A stretch of 22,585 nucleotides of DNA from an uncultured Erysipelotrichaceae bacterium (GTDB taxonomy: Bacteria; Bacillota_I; Bacilli_A; RF39; UBA660), in the NCBI GenBank assembly GCA_902783345.1, contig CACZQI010000008.1, positions 1-22,585 on the forward strand, in the 5' to 3' direction. This document shows positions 1 to 7,162 of the stretch, piece by piece. The notes beneath the pieces are model-generated. The model was not told the DNA's origin. It worked only from the letters and a program-made list of their open reading frames with translations, and made no database searches. A program made the translations under genes and the position numbers. How positions within the stretch are numbered: position 1 is the first letter of the stretch; each line of letters begins with the position of its first letter.

Positions 1-19
1 GGGAGAAATTATTAAAAAT

Positions 20-63
20 AAGGGTATTTTTGATTTTAAAATATTCAAATTTACCCTTTTTTT
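20..63 (+). terminator. Rho-independent terminator of a gene upstream of the window
   Basis: AAGGGTA (20-26) pairs with TACCCTT (52-58). Inside it, TTTGA (29-33) pairs with TCAAA (45-49). A T-run to 63 follows. It probably ends a gene lying before base 1. The stem is AT-rich and interrupted, so strength is uncertain. Confidence 0.6.
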
Positions 64-87
64 AATATTAAAGTGGGGATTATAAAA

Positions 88-131
88 GCCGTATGACAAA
101 GCCGGTTTGAAAAACCGACTTTGTCAACGGC
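88..131 (+). ncRNA. Nested 44-nt GC-rich hairpin of unknown identity
   Basis: Three stacked helices fold into one rod: GCCGT (88-92) with ACGGC (127-131), TGACAAAG (94-101) with CTTTGTCA (119-126), and CGGTTT (103-108) with AAACCG (112-117). This gives 19 base pairs with one bulged A, one mismatch and a GAA loop. It is much richer in GC than its surroundings and stands only three bases before a clear terminator hairpin. It could be the 3' end of a small RNA, a regulatory leader, or the tail of an RNA beginning before base 1. The strand is assigned from the terminator. I do not recognise an Rfam family. Confidence 0.5.
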
Positions 132-134
132 CTG

Positions 135-156
135 AGGAACTTTTAGAGTTCTTTTT
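135..156 (+). terminator. Rho-independent terminator after the nested hairpin
   Basis: AGGAACT (135-141) pairs with AGTTCT plus T (147-153) across the loop TTTAG, and runs directly into TTTTT (152-156). It separates the structured element at 88-131 from the next gene's promoter. Confidence 0.7.
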
Positions 157-168
157 CTATTAACAAAA

Positions 169-177
169 TGTTATAAT
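169..177 (+). promoter_or_regulatory. Extended -10 promoter for the yoaP-like operon
   Basis: TGT followed by TATAAT (172-177) forms an extended -10 element. The region 17 nt upstream (149-154, TTCTTT) is a poor -35 and lies in the terminator T-run. The ribosome binding site begins 16 nt downstream. Confidence 0.65.
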
Positions 178-205
178 ACTTTGTAGATAGTTGGAGGAAG
201 TAAAA

Positions 206-949
206 ATGAATGAATATTTAAATTTAGATGAAAATAACATTCAAGATGAACATATTTGTTGTGCGATTGGAGATCCTAAACATCAAATAGGTGTTGATAA
301 GAAAAAGGAATGGATTAAAAATAAATTAAAAGATGATCATGTATTTCGTAAACTTAATGCAAGAGGTAAAACTTTTATTGAATATGAACCAATTGAAACA
401 GCTTGGGTACCTATAAGTGGTAAGAACTATGAATATGTTTATTGTTTATGGGTTGCTGGTAGTTTTAAAGGTAAAGGAATTGGTAAAGAATTATTAGAGT
501 ATGCCATAAATGATGCTAAAAATAAAAAAATGAGTGGTCTTTGTACACTTGTCTCAAAAAAGAAAAAACCATTTTTAGGCGAAAAAAGTTTCTTTGAACA
601 TTTCGGTTTTAAAGTGGTTGATAGTATTAATGATTATGAACTATTAGCTTTATCTTTTGATAATAATCCGACTCCTAAATTTAATGATAATGCTAGAAAA
701 ATGGAAATTGATAGTGAAAATTTTACCATTTATTATAGTAATGAGTGTCCTTATGTGGAATATGAAGTTAAAGAATTAACCGAATATGCTAAAGCGAAAA
801 ATTTTAAATTGGACTTTATTAAAATTGATACTTTAGAAAAAGCTAAAAATGCTCCTTGTGTTTTTAATAACTGGGCTAACTTTTATAAAAGAAAGTTTAT
901 TTCTAATACTATTTTAAATGCAAATGCTTTAGAAAAATTAATTAAATAG
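206..949 (+). CDS. YoaP-like GNAT N-acetyltransferase with C-terminal YoaP domain
   Basis: The 247-residue protein has an N-terminal GNAT fold (about residues 1-155) and a C-terminal YoaP-type, thioredoxin-like domain (about 165-247). The acetyl-CoA loop is visible as KGKGIG at residues 88-93, following LWVAG. The run of lysines before PFL (about 118-123) and the YYSNECPY segment match my memory of B. subtilis YoaP relatives. The substrate is not known. The in-frame TTG at 191 overlaps the GGAGG at 193-197, so ATG 206, eight bases after that site, is the likely start. The unknown gene at 957 follows after seven bases and mscS overlaps that, so the three are probably co-transcribed from the promoter at 169-177. 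Confidence 0.85.
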   Translation: MNEYLNLDENNIQDEHICCAIGDPKHQIGVDKKKEWIKNKLKDDHVFRKLNARGKTFIEYEPIETAWVPISGKNYEYVYCLWVAGSFKGKGIGKELLEYAINDAKNKKMSGLCTLVSKKKKPFLGEKSFFEHFGFKVVDSINDYELLALSFDNNPTPKFNDNARKMEIDSENFTIYYSNECPYVEYEVKELTEYAKAKNFKLDFIKIDTLEKAKNAPCVFNNWANFYKRKFISNTILNANALEKLIK

Positions 950-956
950 AGGCAGT

Positions 957-1430
957 ATGGAAGAAATATTTGATAAAACTAAAGAATTAAATAATAAAAT
1001 AATGGAAGATGAACAAGAGATTTGTAATTTAAACGAGGAATTATCAAATCTTACCCATATTTGTCCTCATGAAATAGTTTTTAAATATAATGACAATCAT
1101 CCTCATAAGATGGTTATTGATGGAAATTACTTTTGTCCTGCCTGTGGAAAAATTATAATGTGTACAAATAGTGATGAACTAGCAAATACTGATTTTAAAA
1201 ATTCTAGAGTAATTCCTTTAACTAATATATCATTAAGAGGGACTAAAGAAACTTTAAGTTTAATAAGAAATGAAGTTTATGATAACTTAGATTTATATTA
1301 TGATCGTCATGTTAGATTAGATTATTTAATTAAAAAAATGGAAGATACTTTAAAAGACCAAGTATATGATTATTATCAAGATATTCCATTTATTAAAGTA
1401 TTAAAAAGGAAGTGGCCAAAATGCAAATAG
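957..1430 (+). CDS. Unrecognised Cys-rich protein with a possible zinc ribbon
   Basis: I do not recognise this 157-residue protein. Residues 1-32 are acidic and predicted helical, possibly a short coiled coil. The middle carries a CPH motif, a histidine-rich HPHK and a CPACGK motif. Together these could form a zinc ribbon of CxH...CxxC type. The rest is charged and helical (about 95-157), ending in a basic KRKWPK tail. No signal peptide or membrane segment is present, so it is probably cytoplasmic. A weak AGAGG lies four bases before the ATG, seven bases after the acetyltransferase stop. Its end overlaps the start of mscS by ten bases, which implies translational coupling. A function cannot be given. 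Confidence 0.7.
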   Translation: MEEIFDKTKELNNKIMEDEQEICNLNEELSNLTHICPHEIVFKYNDNHPHKMVIDGNYFCPACGKIIMCTNSDELANTDFKNSRVIPLTNISLRGTKETLSLIRNEVYDNLDLYYDRHVRLDYLIKKMEDTLKDQVYDYYQDIPFIKVLKRKWPKCK

Positions 1431-2221
1431 AAGAATTTATTAAAGAAAATACTTGGTTAGTAAATATTTTTAAATCTTTACTAATAATACTAATTGCAAT
1501 ATTAATTTATATGTTTTTTTCTAAATTATTTATTAGTAAATTAGAAAAAAGAAATTATAAAGTATTTAAAAGCAGAAAATCAGGGACTTATCTTAAACTT
1601 TTTAAAAGTATTAATAGATATCTATATATTTTAATCTTAATTTTTATTATCTTAAAAATTAATGGTGTTAATATTACAGCTATGGTAACAGGTGTTGGAG
1701 TCATTGGTATTATCTTTGGTTTTGCTATTCAAGATGCTTTAAAAGATATTATTAAAGGCTTTGATATTATTGCTGATTCATATTATCAAGTTGGGGACAT
1801 TATAAGTGTTGATAAATATACTGGGAAAGTATTAGCAATTGGCATTAAAACTACTAGATTAGAAGACATTTATGAGAAAAATATTATTTCAATTTCTAAC
1901 CGTAATATTGAAAAAGTTGAAGTATTATCACATATGATTAATATTGATATCCCGCTTCCATATGATTTAAAACTTAAAGATGCAGAAAAAGCCATTGATT
2001 ACATAGTTAAAAATATTAAAAAAATTGATAAAGTTGAAAATGTTGAATATCGTGGAGTTAATAACTTTGCTGATTCATCTATTAAATATCAAATCAAAGT
2101 ATACTGTGCCCCTATTGATAAAGTTCAAACCAGAAGAGATGCTTTAACTTGTATCTTAAAATGTTTAGAAGAAAAAGATATTCATATACCATTTAATCAA
2201 ATTGATATTCATCAAAAATAA
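1421..2221 (+). CDS. MscS-family small-conductance mechanosensitive channel
   Basis: The 266-residue membrane protein has the three-helix MscS core. TM1 is at about 15-38 and TM2 at about 66-85. The pore-lining TM3 is at about 88-118, with its Gly/Ala-rich GVGVIGIIFGFAIQ stretch. The cytoplasmic beta domain follows (about 120-180: VGDIISV, GKVLAIGIKTT, IISISNRN), then the alpha-beta vestibule. The family releases solutes during hypo-osmotic shock. The length is typical of short MscS proteins. An in-frame GTG at 1412 lies only two bases after the AAGGA at 1406-1410, so ATG 1421 is preferred. It overlaps the end of the preceding gene by ten bases. Confidence 0.92.
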   Translation: MQIEEFIKENTWLVNIFKSLLIILIAILIYMFFSKLFISKLEKRNYKVFKSRKSGTYLKLFKSINRYLYILILIFIILKINGVNITAMVTGVGVIGIIFGFAIQDALKDIIKGFDIIADSYYQVGDIISVDKYTGKVLAIGIKTTRLEDIYEKNIISISNRNIEKVEVLSHMINIDIPLPYDLKLKDAEKAIDYIVKNIKKIDKVENVEYRGVNNFADSSIKYQIKVYCAPIDKVQTRRDALTCILKCLEEKDIHIPFNQIDIHQK

Positions 2222-2229
2222 TTAAGACT

Positions 2230-2255
2230 AAATCACAATCATATGTGATTTTTTT
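2230..2255 (+). terminator. Terminator after mscS
   Basis: AAATCACA (2230-2237) pairs with TGTGATTT (2244-2251) over a six-base loop and is followed by a T-run to 2255. It closes the 206-2221 operon. Confidence 0.85.
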
Positions 2256-2261
2256 AAGATG

Positions 2262-2270
2262 TGTTATAAT
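2262..2270 (+). promoter_or_regulatory. Extended -10 promoter of trmB
   Basis: TGT directly precedes TATAAT (2265-2270). No -35-like hexamer lies 16-18 nt upstream, where the terminator hairpin of mscS sits. The start codon is only 18 nt after the -10, so the leader is little more than the ribosome binding site. Confidence 0.65.
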
Positions 2271-2288
2271 AAGTAAGGAAGTGAGAAT

Positions 2289-2927
2289 ATGGAATATAAT
2301 AAAGTAAAAGATGCAGCTAATATTATTAAGAATTCATCTTATGTAGTAGATAATCCATCTAAATATAAAAATAAATGGCAAGACTTATTTGGTAATCATA
2401 ATCCTATTAATCTAGAACTAGGTATGGGTAGAGGGGATTTTATAATTAATATGGCTTTAAAGTTTCCTAACATAAACTTTATTGGGCTTGAATTAAATGA
2501 ATCCCAAACTGCTACGGCTGTAAGCCGTTTAAATAATCAAAAAATACCTAACTTAAAATTAATATGTGCTGATGCGCATGATATTATAAATTTTTTTGGT
2601 AAAGAAATAGATACAATTTATTTAACATTTTCTGAGCCATGGCCTAAAGCTCATGATGAAAATAAACGCTTTACGCATATTACTTATTTAAAACTATATG
2701 ATCGTATATTTAAAAAGGATAAACATATAATTTTAAAAACTGATAATAAAGGTTTATTTGCTTATTCTTTAGAAACACTTTCTCAGTATTGGTATGAATT
2801 TAAAAGAGTTAGTTTAGATTTACATCATGAAGAAAATCCTATTCCAAATGTTATGACTGATTTTGAAAAACAATACTTTAAAGAAAATAGACCAATATAC
2901 TATCTAGATGCAATATTTAAGGATTAA
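2289..2927 (+). CDS. trmB: tRNA (guanine-N7-)-methyltransferase TrmB
   Basis: The 212-residue SAM-dependent enzyme makes N7-methylguanosine, normally at G46 of tRNA. The SAM-binding loop is ELGMGRGDF (43-51), followed by an acidic end of the next strand in GLELN. The family motif appears as SEPWPK (115-120), where SDPWPK is usual. TDNKGLFAYSLE and the C-terminal TDFEKQYF...RPIYYLDA also match TrmB. The N-terminus is shorter than in B. subtilis and lacks the usual basic start. The ATG has the upstream site GGAAGTGAG, and the gene appears monocistronic between its own promoter and the next one at 2931. Confidence 0.95.
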   Translation: MEYNKVKDAANIIKNSSYVVDNPSKYKNKWQDLFGNHNPINLELGMGRGDFIINMALKFPNINFIGLELNESQTATAVSRLNNQKIPNLKLICADAHDIINFFGKEIDTIYLTFSEPWPKAHDENKRFTHITYLKLYDRIFKKDKHIILKTDNKGLFAYSLETLSQYWYEFKRVSLDLHHEENPIPNVMTDFEKQYFKENRPIYYLDAIFKD

Positions 2928-2930
2928 TTA

Positions 2931-2959
2931 TTGCTTATTATCATAAAAAAAGATAAAAT
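2931..2959 (+). promoter_or_regulatory. Sigma-70-type promoter for the thioredoxin-PH cluster
   Basis: TTGCTT (2931-2936) and TAAAAT (2954-2959) are separated by exactly 17 nt. The promoter starts four bases after the trmB stop and precedes the AGGAGG of the next gene. Confidence 0.65.
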
Positions 2960-2979
2960 ATTTATAGGAGGTTTAAAAC

Positions 2980-3462
2980 ATGAATAAAAAAATAAAAAAC
3001 ATTATAATTGGAGTAGTAATCGCTCTTGTCCTTATCTTACCAATCTTCTTATTTCCACCTAAAAAGGATGTAATATCATATAAAACTGTCTCAACATATG
3101 ATGAATACAAGACTATAGTTGATAGTGATAAAATTGTAATGAGCGTATTTGGTCGTAATAGTTGTAGTTGGTGTAATAAATATAAACCAGTCTATAATGA
3201 AGTTGCTGGCGAATATGATGTTGATATTTACTATTTTGATTCAGATTCTTTTGATAAAGATGAATATTCTAAAATAAGAAATATGGGGCTAAAAATACCT
3301 TCTTCATGTGTTCGTGAAGGTGTAGAAAAAGATTTATCCGAAGATTTTGGGACACCACTAACATTATTTACTAAAAAAGGTAAAACAATTGATTGCATTG
3401 GTGGATATGTTGATAAAGATGCACTTGTTACTAAGTTAAAAGATGTTGGCATGATAAAATAG
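2980..3462 (+). CDS. Membrane-anchored thioredoxin-like protein (CxxC)
   Basis: One hydrophobic segment (residues 7-26) after a lysine-rich start anchors the 160-residue protein, with the rest outside. The soluble part has a thioredoxin fold. The catalytic pair is in CSWC (Cys62, Cys65) after MSVFGRNS, and the cis-proline loop is GTPLTLF (Pro126). The spacing fits an extracytoplasmic thiol-disulfide oxidoreductase or a thioredoxin-like chaperone. Two further cysteines, 110 and 139, could form an additional disulfide. AGGAGG precedes the ATG at good spacing. The PH-domain gene follows 14 bases downstream. The partner is unknown. Confidence 0.85.
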   Translation: MNKKIKNIIIGVVIALVLILPIFLFPPKKDVISYKTVSTYDEYKTIVDSDKIVMSVFGRNSCSWCNKYKPVYNEVAGEYDVDIYYFDSDSFDKDEYSKIRNMGLKIPSSCVREGVEKDLSEDFGTPLTLFTKKGKTIDCIGGYVDKDALVTKLKDVGMIK

Positions 3463-3476
3463 AAAAGAGGAATATT

Positions 3477-3926
3477 ATGGCTTCTACTTATGAATTAGTC
3501 AAAGATTTTAAAAATAGATATAAAGTTACTATTTGTTGGCGTGTTAAAAAGCACTGCGCTCTTATTGATAAAAATTTAAATCCAAATGAAAGAGTGCTTT
3601 ATGCTTTTGCGGCTCAAAATAACGGAACTCATGATAGTATTTTTGATACCGCTGTTTTAGCCTTAACATCAGAAAGACTTATAATCGCCCAAGATCGTAT
3701 TGTAGTTGGCTATAAAGTAAGTACCATTACTCCTGACTTATATAATGATTTACAAGTAAATGCAGGTATTATTTGGGGAACAGTAACAATTGATACTATT
3801 AAAGAAACAGTTATTTTTTCCAATATTTCTAAACGTGCGCTTTCTGAAATTCAAAAGAATATTACTTCATTTATGATTGAAGCCAAGAAAAAATATAAAG
3901 ATAGAGAAGAAGAGGATTCCGAATAG
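3477..3926 (+). CDS. Bacterial PH-domain protein
   Basis: The 149-residue soluble protein has a bacterial pleckstrin-homology-like fold, by strand pattern and by LNPNERVLYAFAA...VLALTSERLIIAQDRI. The TSERLII turn and the later TVTIDTIKETVIFSN strands are typical of bPH domains (YokE/YvbH-like families, from memory). N- and C-terminal helices flank the sheet, and the tail is strongly charged and acidic. There is no signal peptide. The ATG is preceded by AGAGGA, and it sits just after the anchored thioredoxin, so the two are probably transcribed together. Functions of bPH proteins vary and none can be assigned. Family call fair, role unknown. Confidence 0.7.
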   Translation: MASTYELVKDFKNRYKVTICWRVKKHCALIDKNLNPNERVLYAFAAQNNGTHDSIFDTAVLALTSERLIIAQDRIVVGYKVSTITPDLYNDLQVNAGIIWGTVTIDTIKETVIFSNISKRALSEIQKNITSFMIEAKKKYKDREEEDSE

Positions 3927-3937
3927 AATTCTTTTTT
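3913..3937 (+). terminator. Terminator overlapping the stop codon of the PH-domain gene
   Basis: AGGATTC (3913-3919) pairs with GAATTCT (3926-3932) over the loop CGAATA, with one G-T pair, then a T-run to 3937. The TAG stop (3924-3926) lies inside the hairpin. Confidence 0.65.
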
Positions 3938-3953
3938 CAAAGGTAGTGATAAA

Positions 3954-5045
3954 ATGAAAAAACTTTATTTGTTGATAACTTTTATTTTATTAACATTTAT
4001 TGTTTTCTTAATAGTTGTTTATCAAAAACGAAGTTATAAAATAGAATATACTATTGCTGACTTTAAAATAACAGAAAACTATTTAAAAAAGGATGGCTAT
4101 TTATTTAATATTAATTATAAAGATAATAATTATCCTTTATTTATTAAGAATAATTATAGTAAATCAAGAAAATTTATTAAAGAAATAAAATCTTACGAAT
4201 TAGATAAGGAAGTATGTTTAAATATAAGTGTTTTTGATAAAAATTATTATGTATGTCGTGATAATAATGAAATTAAGACAATTTATGCAATGAGTAAAAA
4301 CTTTTTAGAAAAATATTCAATTAATATTGAGCCAGATAATCTAATTAAAAAATATCAAAATATTAATATTTATAATAATGATTATACTTATTTAATATGG
4401 AATTATAAAGGGTTCTATCAAATTGATAAAACTGAAAAAAGCTTAATATCTTTTAAAAAAGATAATTATCAAAATGAACTAGCCTATCAAACAGAAAAGT
4501 ATTTAATATTTCCTAATTATGATAGTGAGTATTACTTTAATAAAATATATGTTTATGATATAGAAAATGAAAAATTAAAAGAAGTAATTTCTGAATTTGA
4601 TATTTCTTATGATAGTTATTACTTAGGTGTAGTTAAAAATAGTTTATATTTAATTGACAAAAAGGGTAAAATTGAATATGAAATAAATTTAAAAAAGAAT
4701 ACTATTAAAATAGTATCAGATGGTAATTATGCTAAAATATATAATGGCTCAAAATGGGAAGAAGTATCTATTACTAAAGCTATAAATAATAATGTAGTTT
4801 TTCCTACTAATAACGAATATATCTATTATTTAGATGATAATCACTTATATTTAAAAATAAAAGATTATAACATTTTAATTACTAATGAAAAAGTTAAAAA
4901 AATAATTCATATTAATAATAATGTAGTTTATTATTTAGTAGCAGATAAATTATATCGTTATGAATATTTAAAAGATAATAAATTATTACTTAAATATCCT
5001 GAATGGAATTTCAATTATAATAATCATATTTTCATTTTTAATTAA
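3954..5045 (+). CDS. Unrecognised membrane-anchored beta-rich protein
   Basis: The 363-residue protein has one N-terminal hydrophobic segment (about 4-23) followed by a long Tyr/Asn/Lys-rich extracytoplasmic part. Repeated short strands with YLIWNYKGFY, KIYVYDIENEKL, SLYLIDKKGKIEY, YIYYLDDNHLYLKI and VVYYLVADKLYRY look like blades of a beta-propeller (a DUF5050-like pattern, from memory). No catalytic motif is visible. Residues Cys93 and Cys101 or so could pair. The start has AAGGT about nine bases upstream. A terminator precedes the gene, so it may rely on read-through or on an unseen promoter. Probably a surface sensor or structural protein. Confidence 0.65.
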   Translation: MKKLYLLITFILLTFIVFLIVVYQKRSYKIEYTIADFKITENYLKKDGYLFNINYKDNNYPLFIKNNYSKSRKFIKEIKSYELDKEVCLNISVFDKNYYVCRDNNEIKTIYAMSKNFLEKYSINIEPDNLIKKYQNINIYNNDYTYLIWNYKGFYQIDKTEKSLISFKKDNYQNELAYQTEKYLIFPNYDSEYYFNKIYVYDIENEKLKEVISEFDISYDSYYLGVVKNSLYLIDKKGKIEYEINLKKNTIKIVSDGNYAKIYNGSKWEEVSITKAINNNVVFPTNNEYIYYLDDNHLYLKIKDYNILITNEKVKKIIHINNNVVYYLVADKLYRYEYLKDNKLLLKYPEWNFNYNNHIFIFN

Positions 5046-5088
5046 CACAAATGCCTAGTATAGAATAATTTATATTAGGAGTGATTTA

Positions 5089-5433
5089 ATGTTTGAAATG
5101 TTTAATGTAAATGAAGAAAATAAACCTAATAATAATTACTTTGAATACTATACTATTCAAAAAGGCGATAATTTATATGCTATAGCAAAAAATTATAATG
5201 TTAATCCGACATTGTTGGCGACTTTAAATGGACTTAATACTAATGATTATATTTATCCTGAGCAAGTAATTATGATACCAAATTCTAATTTTGCTTATTA
5301 TATTACTAAAGAAGGCGATACTTTAAACTTAGTAGCTGAAACATTTAATACTAGTGAAGCTAATCTTTTAAAATATAATCCCACTATTTATTTACAAGAA
5401 GGACAATTAATCGTAAATAAAATAAACATGTAA
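5089..5433 (+). CDS. Two-LysM-domain protein without signal peptide
   Basis: This short 114-residue protein is almost entirely two LysM domains. The first (about 20-66) reads YYTIQKGDNLYAIAKNYNV...PEQVIMIPN. The second (about 70-112) reads YYITKEGDTLNLVAETFNT...EGQLIVN. LysM domains bind N-acetylglucosamine in peptidoglycan or chitin. There is no signal peptide, membrane helix or lipobox, and no catalytic domain. Its first 18 residues are Asn/Glu-rich and probably flexible. In Bacillus, LysM proteins lacking a signal (SafA-like) act inside the sporulating cell, but nothing else here indicates sporulation. The ribosome binding site is TAGGAG. The terminator at 5419-5451 begins inside the reading frame. 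Confidence 0.85.
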   Translation: MFEMFNVNEENKPNNNYFEYYTIQKGDNLYAIAKNYNVNPTLLATLNGLNTNDYIYPEQVIMIPNSNFAYYITKEGDTLNLVAETFNTSEANLLKYNPTIYLQEGQLIVNKINM

Positions 5434-5451
5434 GGTTTATTTTATTTTTTT
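5419..5451 (+). terminator. Terminator overlapping the end of the LysM gene
   Basis: AAAATAAAC (5419-5427) pairs perfectly with GTTTATTTT (5435-5443), and a T-run (5445-5451) follows. The stop codon TAA is in the loop. The T-run runs into the next promoter. Confidence 0.75.
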
Positions 5452-5452
5452 G

Positions 5453-5461
5453 TGATATAAT
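5453..5461 (+). promoter_or_regulatory. Extended -10 promoter for the 5488 gene
   Basis: TGA precedes TATAAT (5456-5461), an extended -10. The -35 region would fall in the preceding terminator and shows no TTGACA-like hexamer. Confidence 0.6.
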
Positions 5462-5487
5462 AATCTTAGAATAAAGGGTGATTACAA

Positions 5488-7041
5488 ATGCTATTAAAGA
5501 AACCTTATGCTTTTTTAATCAAAAACTTTAAAATAATTCACTTAATTCTTTTTGCTGTAATTTTGTATATCACTTATCGCTTTAATAAAATATATTCATT
5601 CTTTGCTAGTTATGTAAGTAACAATAATAGTGTTGGTGTAACTATAGCGAATACTTACATACCAATCACAATATTTTTAGCAGTTTTATTAGTTATAATA
5701 TTCTCTATTTTAATGTTCTTATTAATGAATAATAAGAAAAAGCCTAGTAAATTCTACTTAATGACAGCAATTTATTACTTTATAATCTTAATTGCTGTAA
5801 TTATTGCTTATAATCTTATTAATCAGTTATCAACTATAACTTTAACTCAAAGAGCATCTCGTGCTTATCGAGATATTTATCAAATTTTATTCTTTCCTAA
5901 TTTATATTTTCTAGTAATAAGCCTTATTAGAGGTATAGGATTTGATGTTAAAAAATTTAATTTTAGTAAAGATTTAGAAGAACTAGAAATAAAAAGTGAA
6001 GATAATGAAGAATTTGAATTTGTTTTAGGGACAGATTCTTATAAATGGAAAAGAAAACTTCGTCGAACTATTCGAGAACTTAAATATTATGTAATTGAAA
6101 ATAAGTTCTTTATAACTATTATTGCAGGAGTTGTTCTTGCTATTGGACTTATTACTTTACTTTTAAATGTAACACTTTTCAAAAAAACATATCATAGTGG
6201 AGATACTTTAAAAACCTTAGATTTTGTTTATAAATTTAATGGAGCATATTTAACAGCATATGATTTAAATGGTAAAAAAATTAAAGATGATAAAAAGTAT
6301 ATTATAGTAGATTTATATGTTAGAAGCCTTGGTGGCGCTAAAAATATAAAGTCTGAAAATATCTATTTACATAAAGATAAAAAAACTTACAATCATAAGA
6401 CATCTTTATCAAATTCATTTTCTGATATAGGTATTACTTATAAATGGGACAATATAAGTACAACAGGTGATAATTATATCTTTATTTTTGAAGTAGATGC
6501 TAATGAAAAAGGAAGTTATAGTTTGTCTGTATTTGATCAAATGGATTATAAAAATGATAAACTTGAATACATTTTTAAAAACTATAAATTTAAACCAACT
6601 AATATTGATAAAGAAGTAGAAAGCTCTATTAAAAATACTAATGATGTATTAACTTTTGATAAAAATATTTTTGGAAGCACTACTTTAAAAATTAAAAATG
6701 TTAAAGTATCTAATTCATATGAATATACAGTAGGTAGTTATTTGTATCCATCTGATAGCACCAAAAATAGTTTATTAGTGGTAGAATATGATTTAAATCT
6801 TGATAAAAATGCCCCTATTTATAATGCGGTAAAAGATAATCCAAATTTATTCCTTACTAAATTTTTAAAAGGCAGGTATACTTATCAAAATAATGATTAT
6901 ATTACAGCGCTATCACCAAGAACTATTGATAATTTAGATGGAGTTATAATATCTGATATATCTAAAACTGTTCAAAGTATGGAAAATCTTAGTATTGCTA
7001 TATCAACAAGAAATCATAACTATGTTATTAGAGTTAAATAA
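5488..7041 (+). CDS. Unrecognised polytopic membrane protein with extracytoplasmic C-terminal domain
   Basis: The 517-residue protein has four predicted membrane helices near the N-terminus (about 13-31, 57-80, 89-109, 127-147). A charged cytoplasmic section (about 152-203) is rich in Glu, then in Arg/Lys (KWKRKLRRTIRELK). A fifth helix follows (205-228). The last 290 residues are predicted beta-rich and outside, with YKFNGAYLTAYDLNGKKI, KYIIVDLYVRSL and, later, VVEYDLNLDKNAP. Two such beta modules may be present, reminiscent of DUF4352-like sandwiches. No enzymatic motif is seen. The AAAGGGTG site precedes the ATG. It has its own promoter and terminator, so it is a single-gene unit, probably an envelope protein of unknown role. 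Confidence 0.7.
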   Translation: MLLKKPYAFLIKNFKIIHLILFAVILYITYRFNKIYSFFASYVSNNNSVGVTIANTYIPITIFLAVLLVIIFSILMFLLMNNKKKPSKFYLMTAIYYFIILIAVIIAYNLINQLSTITLTQRASRAYRDIYQILFFPNLYFLVISLIRGIGFDVKKFNFSKDLEELEIKSEDNEEFEFVLGTDSYKWKRKLRRTIRELKYYVIENKFFITIIAGVVLAIGLITLLLNVTLFKKTYHSGDTLKTLDFVYKFNGAYLTAYDLNGKKIKDDKKYIIVDLYVRSLGGAKNIKSENIYLHKDKKTYNHKTSLSNSFSDIGITYKWDNISTTGDNYIFIFEVDANEKGSYSLSVFDQMDYKNDKLEYIFKNYKFKPTNIDKEVESSIKNTNDVLTFDKNIFGSTTLKIKNVKVSNSYEYTVGSYLYPSDSTKNSLLVVEYDLNLDKNAPIYNAVKDNPNLFLTKFLKGRYTYQNNDYITALSPRTIDNLDGVIISDISKTVQSMENLSIAISTRNHNYVIRVK

Positions 7042-7042
7042 G

Positions 7043-7064
7043 GAGCAATTTTCTTGCTCTTTTT
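7043..7064 (+). terminator. Terminator after the 5488 gene
   Basis: GAGCAA (7043-7048) pairs with TTGCTC (7054-7059) over TTTTC and is followed by TTTTT, directly after the stop codon. Confidence 0.85.
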
Positions 7065-7162
7065 CTATTTATAAATAACTCAACCTACGCTTTAGTAATT
7101 TCAACTTATATTTTATTTTCTTTTTATAAATAATATTTTATGATGCACTTAAGGAGGAAAAA

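Noticed and set aside
191..205. TTG start of the acetyltransferase
   Set aside because: It overlaps the GGAGG site that serves ATG 206.
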